From an uncultured Labedella sp. (lineage in GTDB: Bacteria > Actinomycetota > Actinomycetes > Actinomycetales > Microbacteriaceae), in contig CAKTZW010000144.1 in the NCBI GenBank assembly GCA_934636065.1, positions 1-5,796 of the forward strand: 5,796 bases of DNA, given 5' to 3'. The translations under genes and the position numbers were made by a program. Positions 4,784-5,796 of the stretch are shown here, one piece after another. The notes beneath the pieces are model-generated. The model was not told the DNA's origin. It was given only the letters and a program-made list of their open reading frames with translations, and did no database searches. Positions within the stretch are counted from its first letter, which is position 1. Each line of letters begins with the position of its first letter.

Positions 4784-5796
4784 ACGACCGAGCGGCCGCT
4801 CCGCGCTCGGCTTCGGAACCTACGACACCGCACGGCACCCGCGCGTCCGAGTGATCCTCGACGGGCTCGCCGCGCACGGGTACGACGTCCGCGAGGTGAA
4901 CGTGCCGCTCGGCTTCTCCACGGCGGAGCGCGTCGACATGCTGAAGCGGCCGTGGCGGCTTCCGCTCTTCGTCCTGCGGCTGCTCTCCTGCTGGATCCGT
5001 CTGGCCGTCGCGTCGACGGCGGCGCGGCGGAGGCGCCGGTCGGACGTCGTGGTCGTGGGGTATCTCGGTCACTTCGACGTGCTCCTGGCGCGGCTCCTCT
5101 TCCCCCGCACGACGATCGTCCTCGATCACCTGATCTTCGCGGGAACGACGGCGACGGACCGCGGCGTCGGCGGAGGGGCGAAGGGCGTCGTGCTCGCGGC
5201 GCTCGACCGCGCGGCGATCGCGGCGGCGACGGTCGTCGTCGTCGACACGGAGGAGCACGCCCGGCTCGTCCCGGCATCGGCTCGTTCCCTCGTCGTCCCC
5301 GTGGGCGCTGACGCCTCCTGGTTCGCAGCGTCGGCCGCTGCTGCGCCGCGTGCCGATCGGCTCAGCGTCGTGTTCTACGGCCTCATGACGCCCCTGCAGG
5401 GTGCTCCCGTGATCGCCGAGGCCGTCGCCGCCCTGGGCGGTTCGATCGACGCGACGATCATCGGCACGGGACAGGACGGCGACAGCGTCGACGCGCTCCT
5501 CCGCGACGTCCCGGCGGTGACGCGGGTCGAGTGGATCGACGCGGCCGCGCTCCCCGCCGTCGTCGCGCGTCACGACCTCGCCCTCGGGATCTTCGGCACG
5601 AGTGCCAAGGCGCTGAGCGTCGTCCCGAACAAGGCGTACCAGGCCGTCGCCGCCGGCGTCGGCCTCGTCACCTCCGACAGCGCGGCGCAACGACGGATGC
5701 TGGGGGACGCCGCGGAGTACGTCCCGCCCGGTGACGCCGCCGCGCTCGCCGCAGCCCTCGGCGAACTCGCCGCCGATGCCGGTCGCGTCGCCGACC
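4773..5796 (+). CDS. GT4-like glycosyltransferase, 3' end outside window; probable non-NTG (ATC) start
   Basis: The frame is open from 4719 to the window end without a stop. The product is a two-domain GT-B enzyme. GFGTYDTARHPRVRVILDGL begins the N-terminal Rossmann domain (residues 13-32 counted from the ATC). EVNVPLGFSTAERVDML follows, then VVVVGYLGHFD and TIVLDHLIF. The linker VVPVGADASWF leads into the C-terminal domain with VVFYGLMTPLQG (199-210), IIGTGQDGD, GIFGTSAKALSVVPNKAYQAVAAG (272-295) for nucleotide-sugar binding, and the usual C-terminal YVPPGDAAALAAAL. No ATG, GTG or TTG occurs in frame between the stop at 4716 and the GTG at 4851, yet the conserved GTYD..HPRV block lies upstream of that GTG. 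I therefore place the start at ATC 4773, 7 nt after AAGGAG and overlapping the GT2 stop by 11 nt. A start at 4851 or a frameshift/sequence error are alternatives. Function is certain to family level only; donor and acceptor are unknown. Confidence 0.85.
   Translation, partial: MAAERPSGRSALGFGTYDTARHPRVRVILDGLAAHGYDVREVNVPLGFSTAERVDMLKRPWRLPLFVLRLLSCWIRLAVASTAARRRRRSDVVVVGYLGHFDVLLARLLFPRTTIVLDHLIFAGTTATDRGVGGGAKGVVLAALDRAAIAAATVVVVDTEEHARLVPASARSLVVPVGADASWFAASAAAAPRADRLSVVFYGLMTPLQGAPVIAEAVAALGGSIDATIIGTGQDGDSVDALLRDVPAVTRVEWIDAAALPAVVARHDLALGIFGTSAKALSVVPNKAYQAVAAGVGLVTSDSAAQRRMLGDAAEYVPPGDAAALAAALGELAADAGRVAD
4788..4810 (+). repeat. Inverted repeat / stem-loop just after the GT2 stop
   Basis: CCGAGCG (4788-4794) pairs with CGCTCGG (4804-4810) around a 9-base loop. 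A competing perfect 12-nt palindrome, GAGCGGCCGCTC (4790-4801), overlaps it. The stem begins 5 nt past the GT2 stop and 12 nt past the proposed ATC start codon. There is no T-run after it, so termination is unlikely. It may affect initiation at the odd start codon or may be chance in GC-rich coding sequence. Confidence 0.3.

Noticed and set aside
4758..5690. 310-codon minus-strand open frame opposite the GT4-like gene
   Set aside because: The plus-strand frame gives a coherent GT-B protein with the PNKAYQA motif; the minus frame gives Arg/Asp/Glu-rich low-complexity sequence.
1..5796. Mobile element, CRISPR array, tRNA or attachment site
   Set aside because: No transposase or integrase, no regularly spaced direct repeats and no tRNA-like cloverleaf were recognised; gene spacing is tight and composition even throughout.

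Overview
The window comes from a high-GC Gram-positive bacterium, most probably an actinobacterium of the Micrococcales (Microbacteriaceae-like). Third codon positions are almost all G or C, a GTG start is used, one promoter appears leaderless, and the secreted protein carries an Ig-like domain of a type common in that group. The taxonomic call is inference from composition and protein style. I see no mobile element, tRNA, rRNA or CRISPR array.

The content is a cell-surface polysaccharide (rhamnose-containing glycan) locus made of two divergent arms around a 180-bp intergenic region (2189-2368). The left arm, on the minus strand, holds a secreted CAP-domain protein (1454-2188), then rmlD (486-1364), then the N-terminal part of a GT-B glycosyltransferase (1-489) that overlaps rmlD by 4 bp and runs out of the window. 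The right arm, on the plus strand, holds rmlC (2369-2977), rmlA (2982-3845), a membrane-anchored GT2 glycosyltransferase (3842-4783, 4-bp overlap with rmlA) and the beginning of a GT4-like glycosyltransferase (about 4773 to beyond 5796).

RmlA, RmlC and RmlD supply three of the four steps from glucose-1-phosphate to dTDP-L-rhamnose. RmlB (the 4,6-dehydratase) is not in the window and is expected nearby or elsewhere in the genome. The three glycosyltransferases probably use this and other donors to build a rhamnose-containing wall glycan. The CAP protein is exported and may act in the envelope, but nothing here gives its substrate.

The most interesting points are: (i) the last glycosyltransferase has no ATG, GTG or TTG codon upstream of its conserved N-terminus, but has a well-placed Shine-Dalgarno sequence in front of an ATC codon; (ii) rmlC looks leaderless, with an extended -10 element six bases before its GTG; (iii) a long hairpin lies between the CAP gene and rmlD with a -10-like hexamer in its loop; (iv) a near-perfect 18-nt palindrome lies in the divergent control region. 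The enzymes themselves are ordinary members of known families. I see no clearly new multi-gene system.
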